The notes beneath the pieces were generated by a model, which was not told where the DNA came from, ran no database searches, and saw only the letters and a program-made list of their open reading frames with translations. Below, one piece after another: positions 25,612-37,445 of a DNA stretch of 64,000 nt. The DNA comes from Talaromyces rugulosus (Eukaryota > Ascomycota > Eurotiomycetes > Eurotiales > Trichocomaceae): the NCBI RefSeq assembly GCF_013368755.1, contig NC_049566.1, positions 1,116,001 through 1,180,000 of the forward strand, written 5' to 3'. Each line of letters opens with the position of its first letter. Within the stretch, counting starts at the first letter, position 1. Position numbers and translations under genes: made by a program.

Positions 25612-26561
25612 TTAAATCTTCAACCCCCAGCTTCTTCCCAGACCAACGGCTGTTCCGGCCATGAAGCCCAAGTATGATTTCACACCACCCACTTTGTCGC
25701 TAATGGCGCCGTTATCCTGGAAACGGCGCTCAACGAAGCCTTCCGTAAAGGAAAAGTCTGGCGACGAATCTCGGGTCATGATGACCTCGGAACTTGCATA
25801 GAGAGTTGATAGCGATAGGCGCTTGGTATACCATGAGGCATCAATTGAGGCGTCTCCGGCGAGATACAAAATATCGGAAGAGAGCGAATGCAGTTCGGAT
25901 AGGGAAAGAGGAATATTCGATGGGAACGACATGAGAGCGAGGGCCTAGGTCATATGTATTAGTTTTGAGGAAGTTCAGGAATTTCAGGCTTTTTTTTTTC
26001 AAGACGTACATCCTGCCAGCGGTGAATTATTTCGTTGTTCATCTTCAATCGCTCCAAGATCAGAGTCTTGATCTTCTCGTCCACACCCAGTTGTCCTTTC
26101 CCCTCAAATAGACCATTTTCCACTTTTGATCGCAATAATCCGCGCCTGCTTGCCAGCCAGAATACTATGAGGTCCATCTCCTGTCTGGAGAATAGCTGTA
26201 TCGAAACATCCAAAAACCCCATATCCCGCGCGCCAAGCATCAATGCCTGCTTTGTGAAGCCATGGTCAGGAATGTGTTTGAGGGCGGCAGAGAGGATTGC
26301 GGTTTGCGAATTGGTATATTCATGCGTTGGAAGAGGTGGGTGGAACTGCGAGTGGTAGCATCTCAGCTGCGACGAAAGCCGAGGAGCAGTCGATAGACGA
26401 CGGCTGCAGATCGGTTGGTGGACTGTGATTGCGCAGTTTCGATTCAGCGCGTATTTCCTGCTCAGAGATCGACTGGCGATTGTGCTTTGGGTGGAAGTGA
26501 AGGCTTTTGCGATGTTGCTTGTCGCCTTGCTTGCCAGGCGGCAATCGCTGAGCGCAGCCAT
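25612..26561 (-). CDS. COQ9: Ubiquinone biosynthesis protein COQ9
   Basis: A 294-residue mitochondrial lipid-binding protein needed for coenzyme Q synthesis, where it partners the hydroxylase Coq7. Minus-strand exons 26561-26010 and 25944-25612, joined in phase 0 (GTACGT...TAG). The start is ATG at 26561 (MAALSDCRLASK); the Arg/Ser-rich first 70 residues look like a mitochondrial presequence. The COQ9 core is seen in ILSAALKHIPDHGFTKQALM, GARDMGFLDVSIQLFSR and MNNEIIHRWQDALALMS, then DILYLAGDASIDASWYTKR and SLSTLYASSEVIMTRDSSPD. The C-terminus ends in FMAGTAVGLGRSWGLKI. The length and motifs fit the family. Confidence 0.95.
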
Positions 26562-29500
26562 TGTGAGCTTGCAGTATCTGATCAACGTTGTATGAACTGT
26601 AGTAGATCGGCTCTTTTATCCAGCGTGTTGAAAAGTCCGAGGTCAACTGAAAAGACTTGTCGATGATGATGATTGACGTTGGGGTGAGGGAAACTAGCTC
26701 TGTTTCCGCGGGCTTGGCTTTGATCAGGACGCTGGCTAGTAACCTTCAGCGGTACCCATTATTACTTCCACACTCTAATAATAATGCGTGCAGAATAACT
26801 CTATCTTTAATTTTGGATTTATGTCTCGTGATAACATGGATTCAGGTTCGACTGGCTGTTTTCTTGATTGCTTTTAAGCCGGAACTAACCAATCAGGTCC
26901 TAAGAAAATATAAATAGTCTAGGATTAATTGAAACTAGATATTGGATTTCATCAAATTTATATCTTCAATGTTCAATGAATGTTTTGTACAACTTCTACT
27001 ATTGCCATTCAAATTAATCACATAATGCTGGATCTTAATGAACGTAATGCGCATGCAACGGTCGACTACTACGTGCATTACAAATTCCCATTCCACGCAA
27101 CGCAACAGAGTCAGTAAGTAGAGAAACGTTAGAAGAAGCGACATCTTTACTACCACGCCATGCGAAGAGTGGAATGTATCAACATTGAGTATTGCGGGGA
27201 GTCTGACGCTGATATATATTGCGGCTATGGTTATTGCACGGCTTTGGACAAGTCTCCCGGGAATTCGGTACTCGATTGTGTGTTTTTTTTTCATGTGACA
27301 TCAAGTCGAGAGTCGAGGCCCTTGATAGACTCGATAGGCTCGAAGCAAGGGGGTGGTTATTTGCTACGTATTATGCAGAATTTCGGTTAGTTTGCTTCAT
27401 ATATGTCGCTTACTCCTCGTAACGAAATCAATTTGGTGACAAAGTGGACTTCTCCGAAGCTGAAAGTATGCACAACTCTGATATTATCGACTGTCACACG
27501 TTGTCATAGATTCTGGCTTCGTGAATATAGAAATAGAGCTAGAAGTGTCATTATGGTCTCTGCCGAGAGAGAAAAGTGATTCTTGGCATAAGGTTCAGTT
27601 TGTGGCCTTGTGTCATCGTCGATAAGTGAGTTTTGAGATAGATCAACGGGCTATTCCTGTCAAACCTAGAAATCAGTGGCATCAAATTAGTGGCAGGATA
27701 GCATCAATAGCCAATGATTGGGATAGGGAATATTTATGCGGCTATAGTGAGTACGGTCATAACGTGGGTCTTCCCAGGGTAGGAGAAACTGGAAAATATA
27801 CAATTGGTTGGGAGGGAAAATCCACAATAAAACGAGGTTTGTTTCACACCGGGTCAATCCAACGACAAATCCGAAGCCTTCTCTGTGCCACCCTGTCCTA
27901 GTAAGGGTCGCGTTGCACGCTAGACAGGGTTTTAATTGCAGGATGCACCATCTATGCAGTGACTGGGCAGCATCGTCAGCCACAAGGAAATTATGAGGGG
28001 ACTGATTTTCCAGCTCTTTTCAATATTAACCAATAAAGAGGCGAATGAATGCCGGTTCTCCGATTCCGAGTCCAAATTCGGAGAGGCACAAGGGCCAGCA
28101 AGGCTAAGAGGCCCATGCACTGCAGAACTAGCATGGGGAACCCTGAACCGCCTTGGTTGATGCCAAAATGGGTGCACGTAATTAGGCTGGATATCCTCGG
28201 TGTTAGGCCAATGTGGATAAGAGTTCCCATTAGACCCTATATGGACAAGTTAAAGTGCTCGTGGATCGCGATGACCGATGACCGAAATGGCCAGGGTTTT
28301 GGTCTTCTGCGGGTGTTTTTTGTGCTTCAGCATGACTCAACTCTAGCCTAACCCATGCGGTAGATCGTCTTGGTGGGTTGCATAACACGGGTGCTGCGAG
28401 CGTGAAGTATTCTTGGTGATGTGATATGGTGGGCCAGTCGCATTCCAAGGCTGTAAGCTGGTTAGTCACAAGTCCACCAGAGCATGGGACTATACACTGT
28501 AAACAGTTTGTTAATGGACTGAAAAGTTTCAGTAACGACGGCATAATCTCCGAAACCCTGGTCCTGTGATAAACAATACCACGACTAGGTACTTCGTTTA
28601 GAGCACATTAAAAGACGATCACTTTAGACATATTTCATATGAGATCGGCCGAGTTGTATTCCGGAGTAAAATATGACGGTGCGTGACGGAACATGTATGG
28701 CGGCATGGTCGTGCGCCCCCAGCCCAAGGCATTGGGCCCCAAAATAGTTTTTGACTGGCTAATATTGAAGCCGACAGCACATCTATATGTATACAGATGC
28801 AATTGGCCTAGTGCAAGAGGAAAATAGGTTTGAATTGTCTCAACCCTTGCCGCGGGTTTACCGAATGTTGGTTCAATTTGGTCGAGAGCCGACTGCACGC
28901 GGCGAATAAACCGTGGCCAAAGAATCGACAGCTATCACTGATAGATTTCCCGAAGAACTGGGTTGTTATCTTGTCTTGTCAGGCTGAGAAAGAGGTCGTC
29001 CGAATGCTGTGAAAGGCGGTATGACGCTGACGGAGCCATCACCCACAAGGCTGAATATGCGCACATGTTGTTTCTCAAAGCCGATGCAACCCGATTGAAG
29101 CACCGTTTCAACTTCGTGGACCGTAGACGCCGGCGATTCATTTGGATCAAGAGTAAAAGGTCACGGCGTGCAGCTTCACAACATCAACGTAGGCAAGGAC
29201 GAAAGAAGTCGGGACTTGATGGACGAGGGCGGCACTAACTCGTTTCGGGCAGCTGCAGGGCTCGTCGGCTCCACCTTCCTCGGCGGCCGGACGAATTGCG
29301 CGGTTCACAGCTCGTCTTATAATATTATTATTCAATATTATATGGGTGTGGACTAAGATGTAGTAGTGACTGTGCGACTGTCCTCGGTTGGGAAATGGGA
29401 ATGTATCGTGTATCTGCCGAGCTAATTACGATTACTCTGGATTGGTCATTATCAGTGGAGTTTATTTCCACCCACTTCACAGAGTATATACACAGTGTTT

Positions 29501-30923
29501 TAAGTTGCTTTTGTTGTTATCCCAAGCCTTCTGAATGGCTGGTCGAGACCGGCATTGTGGCTGATCCATGGATACTATTGGTTTTATTTTGGAAAATCCC
29601 CCCCAGGCCAGCCACTCACGACTGTGAGTGGCGCCATAGTGGGTCCGCGCTCTGCGGTCCACTGTTACTGGCCAACCAGAATGTGCGGGGGTTCAACGTC
29701 AGCTCAGCCTAGGCGCCGTGATTGGCTGTCCAGCCCCACTGAATCTTAATCAGCCAGCCATCGTGTGGCGTCAACGGCAAAGCCCTATTCGGCAACATGC
29801 ATTACGCTGCATTTACCTAGAAGCCTGCATTAAAATAATAATATTACGTTGCAACAGCTCGGCATGCGACAACTAGCAGAGCTTAGTAGTGAGGGTGTAG
29901 ATCTACGCGCAGAACGGAAGTTCCTGAATTGCTCTGTGAACTGTTATTGACCGAGCCAGTATAATAATCTGGATGCAATTATTACAGGTATTGTTACCGC
30001 ATCCGTACGGACCGTGTAATTAATTAGTATACGATCTGGCGCGCGCGGAGAGGGAAGGAAGGACCCGCCTGCCGTGAAAAGTCTTTCCGGGGCCGCTAGC
30101 CGGAGCTCTCTCAGCTCTCGGCTCCAGCCTCGATACGCAAAGTGACGACAACAACCACGACCGCGACATATCACCACCACCATCACGCTGTCAGTGTTTG
30201 GCGTCGACTCTCAACAAGCAGAACACCATATCGCAATTTCCATTCATCAATCAGCGAGACCCAGGTCAGTCGATCCTCGTCCGTGTTCTCTCCTCCCCCC
30301 GCCCGCCGTGCCACAAGCCAGCCAGGTGAAACAGATGCCGCTACGCGTCAATCAACGCGCAGCTTGGGAATCTGTCTTTGCCTAGTCAATCCACCCTCGT
30401 CTTTCCCCTCTCGCTGCCTATCGGTGCCTGCTGAGCTGCTGCTCCATCGTCGATGGCCGATCTAAGCAACAGCCACTATCACCTCTTAGCATCAGGCCAT
30501 CAGCAGCTAATCAACAGTGGCAGCTGTGTGATTGTGACTTATACCCCCCTGGCTCGCCGTCCGTTCCCCTCAGCCCCAACTGTTGATTATTATTATCGCC
30601 GCGTCCCCGTTCTCTCATCCTCGTCCTGCTGGAATCTGACCGTCCCACTGCTATTTTGGGGTAGCGCTGTTTCTGCCACTGACAACCTGCGCAGGTGTCC
30701 AGACTCTCTCCATTCGACCCCCAACTCATCCCTGTCGACAGCCACCGTTTCTTGACGTCTCGGACGGACACGCCTCCCGGGGCTTATTTTCGCGGCCCCT
30801 CCACCATCTGCTCACTCCCCCCCTCTCGTGCAGCGCTGCATCTGCCTTACACCTTAGCTTTCCACTTTCGAACTTGAACGGAGGGGAGCGCTGCAAGCTC
30901 TCGCACCCATTTCCGGACGAATC
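26562..30923. other. 4.4-kb divergent intergenic region between COQ9 and GBP2
   Basis: The longest stretch without a recognised gene. 26650-27300 is A/T-rich. 27400-29900 has average composition with many short frames on both strands (the longest about 90-105 codons), none showing a motif or a plausible exon chain. A perfect hairpin sits at 29611-29632. From about 30100 the DNA becomes pyrimidine-rich, as expected of the promoter and leader of a highly expressed fungal gene (GBP2, ATG at 30924). I found no tRNA-like cloverleaf. Confidence 0.45.
29611..29632. repeat. Perfect 9-bp stem hairpin
   Basis: GCCACTCAC at 29611-29619 and its exact reverse complement GTGAGTGGC at 29624-29632, separated by GACT. 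It is not placed just after any gene, so it is not an evident terminator. Confidence 0.8.
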
Positions 30924-33824
30924 ATGGGTAAGTTGTCTTCCCTTCCTCGCCCTTGTGCCTCACTACTTTTTGCTTTTCATCATTACCGTCTTCCTTTATT
31001 TCTCTTATCTTCCCCGGATCTTGTCCTTGTCCTTGTGTTCTCGCACTACTTGGTCGATTTTTCCCCTTGCTGGTCGTATTGTTCCTACCACCCACCCTCG
31101 TACAAGTGACACTCGGAGTACCTTGTATGTGACCATCGGCAACCCCCTCTCCCCTTCCGACTGATCTAGCCCATCACTCAACCCCCCCCTCTTGTCTTGG
31201 CCGCGCTCCTCGCAGTTTAATAGACAAAATTCGAGCAAGTGCATACATCAATTGCTTATTGCCGCGCACCTGAGAATCAAACCCTACACCGAACAGTTTT
31301 GTGGTCTCCTTCTCTTTCTCTCTCTCTCCCTCTCTCTATCTTCCTTTTACTTCCTACACCGTGCCGTCGTTCGCGACATCGTCTCTCACTCCAGGTTGGG
31401 CTCTACCAACCATTGTTTTCCTTTGTGTTAAACCAGATTGCTGCTACAATCGGGTACTGACGTCTTTTGTGTTTAAAATTAGCCGACGTTTATCGGCCTA
31501 ATCAAGTAAGTCTGTCATTTTCTTTTATTTCTCAAGATGATCATGTTCCCCATCGACGATGCGGTTTACGCCTATGAATATATGGCGGAAACCCAAACAA
31601 TAGAAGCGGCCGAGAGGCCACTTCAACCATGACCGTCTTGCATAATCTCTTACCTCTACCCCTGTTCTCTGCCCATTGGCACGACCGGGTCATCATGGAC
31701 TACCTTACTTTTTGTGTTGTATCCCATTCCGCCCACATCAACATCACTCAAATTGCCGATTGTCATTTCGTTTAATTTCATTCATCCTCGAAACTCTTCA
31801 CGCTCAGACTAACGTATAATGCAGCGTGAGAGATCTCGTTCTCCACGTGGTGATCGTCCTCGCCGTTCACGCAGTCCTCGTCGTTCGCGTCGCTCATATT
31901 CTCCTCGCAGCCGCTCTCGCAGCCGTGACGAATATCGTCGTAGTGAACGCAGATCACGATCGCCTATGAGTGGTGCGGGTGGCACTTCTGGAGGATCTGG
32001 TTACGGTGGACGTGGTGGGCCACCGTCAGGAAGATCGTTTGAAGACCGCTCGGTAGCGAGAGATCAAATGATGCAGACTGTTCGCGACTCTTCTCAACAG
32101 GACCGCCGTGTCTATGTCGGAAACTTGTCGTACGATGTCAAATGGCATCACCTCAAAGATTTCATGAGACAGGGTGAGCTAACTTCCTTTCGCAAGTGCT
32201 TTCTTCCGTTTTGATACACTATTAACTGGTTGTATCATTCTCGTGTAGCCGGAGAAGTTCTCTTTGCCGATGTTTTACTACTTCCGAATGGAATGTCGAA
32301 GGTGGGCGCCAACGTGTAGCTATGGCTGGTCTTTTCCTGGTTTTTTTTTTCTTGGTTATTTTGGACTGTTGGGTTGACGGGTTGGGACATGGTTGTCCGA
32401 TAATTGTAGGGCTGCGGGTAAGTTTTTGAACCCAATCCTCACCAAAAGAAAACAAGTGTTAACTGGTCACATAGGATTGTGGAATACGCTACGAGGGACC
32501 AAGCTCAGCATGCTGTGAACACTCTGAGCAACCAGAACCTCATGGGTCGTCTTGTTTACGTTCGTGAGGTACATATTTCCTTCTTCTACATATGAGACAG
32601 TGCTAACCTTGAACCCATCTGCAATATAGGACCGCGAGGCCGAACCACGCTTTACTGGCCCGCCTTCCTCCAGAGATTTCGGCGGTGGTGCTCCTAGTAG
32701 GGGTGCGCCGGGAGGTGGAGGCCGACAGCTTTATATCTCTAACGTTAGTTCCTTTCTGAATCACTGGTGCGCCGGCGCAAACCAAGACGTGGTATATTGA
32801 CATGGCCAATTAGCTTCCTTTCAATGTTGGTTGGCAAGATGTGAAAGATCTCTTCCGCCAAGCTGGTAAGTGCAAACTCTTATGACGCTGTCTGAAAATC
32901 AGGATATTTGAGATCACATTCTGTAATTAACCATTACGTCTACAGCTCAACAAGGCGCCGTCATACGCGCAGATGTCTTGAGTGACCCAAGTGGTCGCCC
33001 GAAAGGCTCCGGTATTGTCGTCTTCGAATCTGCAGACGACGCCCGCGTTGCTATCCAGCAATTCAACGGCTATGACTGGCAGGGAAGAATCCTTGAGGTT
33101 CGCGAGGACCGTTATGCAGGTGGCGGCCCCGGAGGTGGCTTTGGTGGTCGTGGTGGTGGTTTCGGAGGTGGCTTCGGAGCCCGTGGCGGCTTCCAGGGTC
33201 GCGGCGGTTTTGGCGGTCGCGGCGGCGGTGGCTTTGGAGGAGGATACGGACGAGGCGGTTTTGGTGGCGGCGCCGGTGGTGGTTTCGCTGGTGGTGCTGG
33301 TGGTGCTGGTGCTGGTGGTGGTAGCTATGATGCTCCTCCACCTCCACCTGGGCCTCCTAATCCTTTCACCGATTACGCTACCTCTGGAGGTGAGAAAAGC
33401 GCGGTTATCTATGTCCGTAATGTGAGTATTGTCAACATAAAGAATTTCTATGAGGAAATGCTAACTCTGTTAATAGCTGCCGTGGTCGACTTGTAACGAA
33501 GACCTTATCGATCTTTTCACCACTATTGCAAAGGTTGAACGCGCCGAAATTCAGTATGAAACCAATGGTCGCTCTCGCGGCACTGGTGTAGTGGAATTCG
33601 AGAGCGCCGATGTTGCAGAGACAGCAATTTGTAAGTCCATTGTATTGAAGATTTCTCTCCAACTTGTCTTATTAACTTGTCACTCAGCCAAATTCTTCGG
33701 TTATCAGTACGGTGGCCGTCCCTTGGGCATCACGTTTGTCAAATACGCCCATCCTTCTGGACCTGAAGATGCAATGGATGCAACTGAAACCCCCGGTGGT
33801 CTCACCCAAGACCAGATAATGTAA
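30924..33824 (+). CDS. GBP2: SR-like mRNA-binding protein GBP2/HRB1 with three RRMs
   Basis: A 487-residue nuclear mRNA export/quality-control protein like yeast Gbp2/Hrb1. Eleven coding exons keep phase: 30924-30927, 31483-31505, 31825-32173, 32249-32301, 32410-32417, 32475-32568, 32630-32743, 32814-32865, 32946-33421, 33477-33630 and 33688-33824. The start is ATGG at 30924, joined to a 23-nt exon to give [19 protein letters not shown]; the ATG at 31819 is part of an ATGCAG splice acceptor. An RS/SR-rich N-terminus precedes RRM1 ([13 protein letters not shown]1 KGCGIVEY), RRM2 (RQLYISNLPF, RNP1 KGSGIVVF), a glycine-rich RGG-type linker of about 80 residues, and RRM3 (AVIYVRNLPW, RNP1 RGTGVVEF). 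Introns 1 (555 nt) and 2 (319 nt) are unusually long for the window. Confidence 0.93.
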
Positions 33825-34801
33825 TTCTACTGCCAACATTGCCATGTACCCTTTGCTCTTTTTATTTGCTGGCGAACTGGTCTCTTCTTTTTTCGTCATC
33901 TGGGAGAACAGCCGACAAGCAACGTCTTTGTCTTTGGGCTTTTGGCACTGCAAGTTACCGATTTTCAGTTCTACCTCTGCGCGACCCCGCCCTTATCATC
34001 ATGAGAGTGGGCACATTTAAAAAAAATTAAGAGATTGATTTCGAGGTCGGATTAGAAGGGCCATACATGGTGCGTTGTATATGTACGACTATGGGAGTTC
34101 TTGTTTATCATCAAGTGGTGATACTATTCTTTTGCCTTCCAATGTTGTGTTTCTATTGCGCTTGCTGCCTGGAAAAGGGTCTTGATTTCGATGTGGAAGG
34201 AGATGAAACTTATTATGACTTGTCAACCTTTTCAGAACGTATTAACAATGTTATATTGAATATTAAACGGGGGCACAATTACGTACTTGCACTGAGTAGG
34301 AACAATAAAGTATCAATCAATATCAAATTTTTATGTACGACCAGACCCTTTAAAAACTAAAAGAGCGTTTCTGCAGATCTTAATTTATAAAAAAAAAAAA
34401 AAAACATAAAAATGGCGGTATATATAGAGATAAAAAAATATGTATAAACGGGAGTAAAAAAAAATTGGACAGGGCATCAAGCCAAAAAGAAAAGAAAAGG
34501 GAAAGTTGTATAGGACAAACAGAATTCCAAAAAAAAAGGGGGCCAGGCAGGCAACTGAACGATAGAGAGTATCTTAACTGGTATATGAGATCTCGAAATT
34601 AGCATTTCGAGGCCAGTAAAAAAAGAATCACAAGAGGAAACGAGGAAAAGGAAAAAAAAAAGAGAGGAAAAGAAAAGAAAACCGCTCAACAGAAACCGTA
34701 ACGACAGTCGGTTCAATGCACCCCCATCTCGCAAACACCAGACGCATAATAAACCAAACAATGAACAAAAACAAAACAGCCATAAGAACAAGAGGTAGGA
34801 A
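33825..34801. other. Convergent 3' region between GBP2 and SLM1
   Basis: Very A-rich on the plus strand with a poly-A run at about 34390 and many AAAA/GAAA tracts to 34800. No gene seen. Confidence 0.5.
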
Positions 34802-37445
34802 TTAGCCAGTCATAGTACGAGGATATTTGCCAGGCATATTGAGCAAGTCAATGGTGGAAGCGCTCTCTTTCGATTGTGCCCCGGGGCGTGTGGCAGCATT
34901 GCTCTCAGAAACGGGTGATGTCGTGGTCGTTGGAGTTGAGGCAGATAATGAATAAGTAGAATGTGTCTGTCTCGAGTGTTGAGACTCTTGCCTCTGAAGC
35001 TCAGAGACATCCGAAATATTCGGTCCTACGCCGGCGTATACGAAAGGCGTAGGCGAATTGGCGGAATTTGGGTCAACGTTCGTATTGCCCTGCTCTGTGT
35101 GTTGCGCTTCATTGTTGACGATAATCGGGGCGTGGGAAGGGGATACGAGTTGAGGTTCTTGTTGGCTTGATAGCTCCGATACGTGTTCTTGTGTACGACT
35201 GGGGTCGCGGTCGCTTGGAGAGGATGCGGCTATCCATTCTCCGGCATATGTTTCGTGTTCATTGTTCGATCGATAGGGTAATTGGTGTTGTGTAGGGTCA
35301 TTCGGGTCTTGCGATATTGGTTGACTCTGGTCAAATGGGGTTCCTTCCCCATCCGCTAAACCTTCTCGGTCGCCATTACTCTCTCCACTAGAACGTGACA
35401 AGGTGGCCTGTAAGTTGCGGTCGATTTGTATATCACTTGGGAAACGCCCACCTGGTTGAGGGCGCTGTGCCGGTGTTACCGCTGCCCCTGAAGGCGCCCG
35501 TCGAAGAACAGCTGATTGACTCGAGTACGGAGTTTGATCGGCTTCATCCTCATCCATCACACCGTCGCTGCTGATCGAACTTTCTCTGAAGCTATTGCCG
35601 CTTAGACTTCGGACATGGCGTCTAACAAATGCGTTGCGAGCCTCCCCCGTCCTTCCGATTAGATTTGCAATGTCGTCAAACCAGGCCAGCATTGTGTCAT
35701 GGGATTCAGCCCGGAATACCCAAGCATGGCCGCGATGCATGGCGCCGGTCTGTCGTCCTTTGAGCATGAATTTGTGAGACGTGGAATCGGGTTGGGAGCG
35801 TGACCCAAGCTTCTGCTCTGGTAGATATAGGGACATAATGGGCGTCTGGGAAGCTATTCTATCGGCCGATTTGAATTCGTGGAGATGTGTTGGAGACAAC
35901 ACGTACCTGAATAATGTCAGCAATGCAGCAACGACAAGAGGGGTGTGGAAATGGGAAAAAAGAAAACGGAATGAACGATGGTAGGACGTACCATCCTGGA
36001 GTATAGCTCTTGAGATACTTGCTCTTGCGTTCAAGCATGCCGGAACGAACTTCAGCTGCTGCGGGATGATCTTTTCCGGGGTAAGTGATACTTTGGATGC
36101 TTCGAACTGGAACTCGAGGGTCGACCAGTTGGTCACTCTCCGAAATAAAGTTGTTCCATTCGTGATCTTTGGGCATAGAAATAGGGCCAGCTCGAAGCTT
36201 CTCTACGGTGTCGTAAGCTTCATCCGCGTCCCGTTTCAAAATACTGGCGTAAGCATTGTAGGCCTTCTGAATTTCGCCGACAACGATTGACTCAAGCTCA
36301 CGCCCAGAGTGCTCGAGGTTCAGGTACGCCTGATACGGTCAGTAAGCTTCCGATGAAAGAAGAGGCAAGGCTAGCATACCCTATGCAAGTAGTTCTCTTC
36401 TTCGATCTGTTTCTCAAGCTGCTTGTCGACCTGCAACCTGAGAATGAATGGGTCGTGTTTGCCAGAGGTAGCAGATGGATCAACATCGACCAAGCCCAAT
36501 GTTTCTTGCAAGTTGCGCACAGATTTGCGCGTGTTCTCAACTTCCTTATCGACGCTATTCTTAAAATCACCCGACAAGCTCTTGATCTCCTTCGTTTTCT
36601 GTTGAAGATCACTTCTCAGGCCAGTCAACTGAAGGATCACCTCGGTTTCCACCTCTCGGGCTTTATTGGCTTCAGCGACACCCTGCTTGTGATAATCACG
36701 CAATATCTCCGTCGCATCAGCTAGACCACCAGACTCCAGAAAGGTCGGAGGAAGGGTCATATTGTTAACGAGGTTTCCGGCTGAGAGTAGCAACTTGGCC
36801 CTTGTCTCGTAAGACTTTTGTATGTCTTTGAAGAATACGACCAGATCCTTAAGGACTTTGCGCCAGGCTAAACATCATTGTCAGTTGTTAACGGCACGCA
36901 GCTTGGGAACTCGAGCACATACATTGAAAACGGGCTGCTAGCTCATCCGTAGGGTTGCCAGTGGTGGGGATTGGCACGTAGAAAGCGCTCCCAGGTTCTT
37001 CGTCACCGTATTTCTCTTTTTCGCCAAGATTCATACTTCTTACACTACCTGCGCGCATGCTGCGCCTGCTACCGGTTCGCTTGAGACTGCCTTTTCTGCT
37101 TAGGGATGGCTTCTTTTTTAGGGTGCCACTTCTAGAAGGGGCGGCGCTGGTATGAGACGCTTGCGAATCGCTTCGCTGCAAGCCACTTGCTCCGGTTGGA
37201 AAGCCGTCAATGACAGCAGAGCTTCGGCGACTACCGTCCATGTCCTCGTTAAAGCGTGACGTATAAGGCAAAGTGGAGGGCTCGGTGATATGCGTTGGTT
37301 GGGAGACGGCAAAATCGGAGGGCACGATGGAATTGGCGATGTATGAGTTTGGTCGCGAACCAGAGCCCAGACTGAATCCGCGGCTCAGGTGTGACTGGTC
37401 GTTGGGCATGTAACCGTCCTGAGACGGGGATTGTGCGGTTGTCAT
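34802..37445 (-). CDS. SLM1: PH-domain TORC2 effector of the SLM1/SLM2 type
   Basis: An 817-residue protein like yeast Slm1/Slm2, plasma-membrane PI(4,5)P2 binders that link eisosome membrane stress and sphingolipid state to TORC2-Ypk signalling. Minus-strand exons: 37445-36923, 36867-36380, 36329-35992 and 35906-34802; all phases agree. The N-terminal 170 residues are disordered and basic (KKKPSLSRKGSLKRTGSRRS). A helical F-BAR-like region follows, from WRKVLKDLVVFFKDIQKSYE through EIILRDYH-type coils to EIQKAYNAYASILKRDADEA. Then comes the PH domain (SGMLERKSKYLKSYTPGWYV, ending WVFRAESHDTMLAWFDDIAN). The C-terminal 270 residues are low-complexity, ending in DLLNMPGKYPRTMTG. Family assignment rests on the F-BAR-plus-PH layout and these motifs. 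Confidence 0.9.

Noticed and set aside
31819..31821. ATG as start of the GBP2 protein
   Set aside because: It is part of ATGCAG, a splice acceptor; the phase-correct chain from ATGG at 30924 gives a better N-terminus. Kept only as a fallback.
33063..33347. His/Arg-rich open frame antisense to GBP2
   Set aside because: A shadow of the GGT/GGC-rich glycine linker of GBP2; composition explains it.
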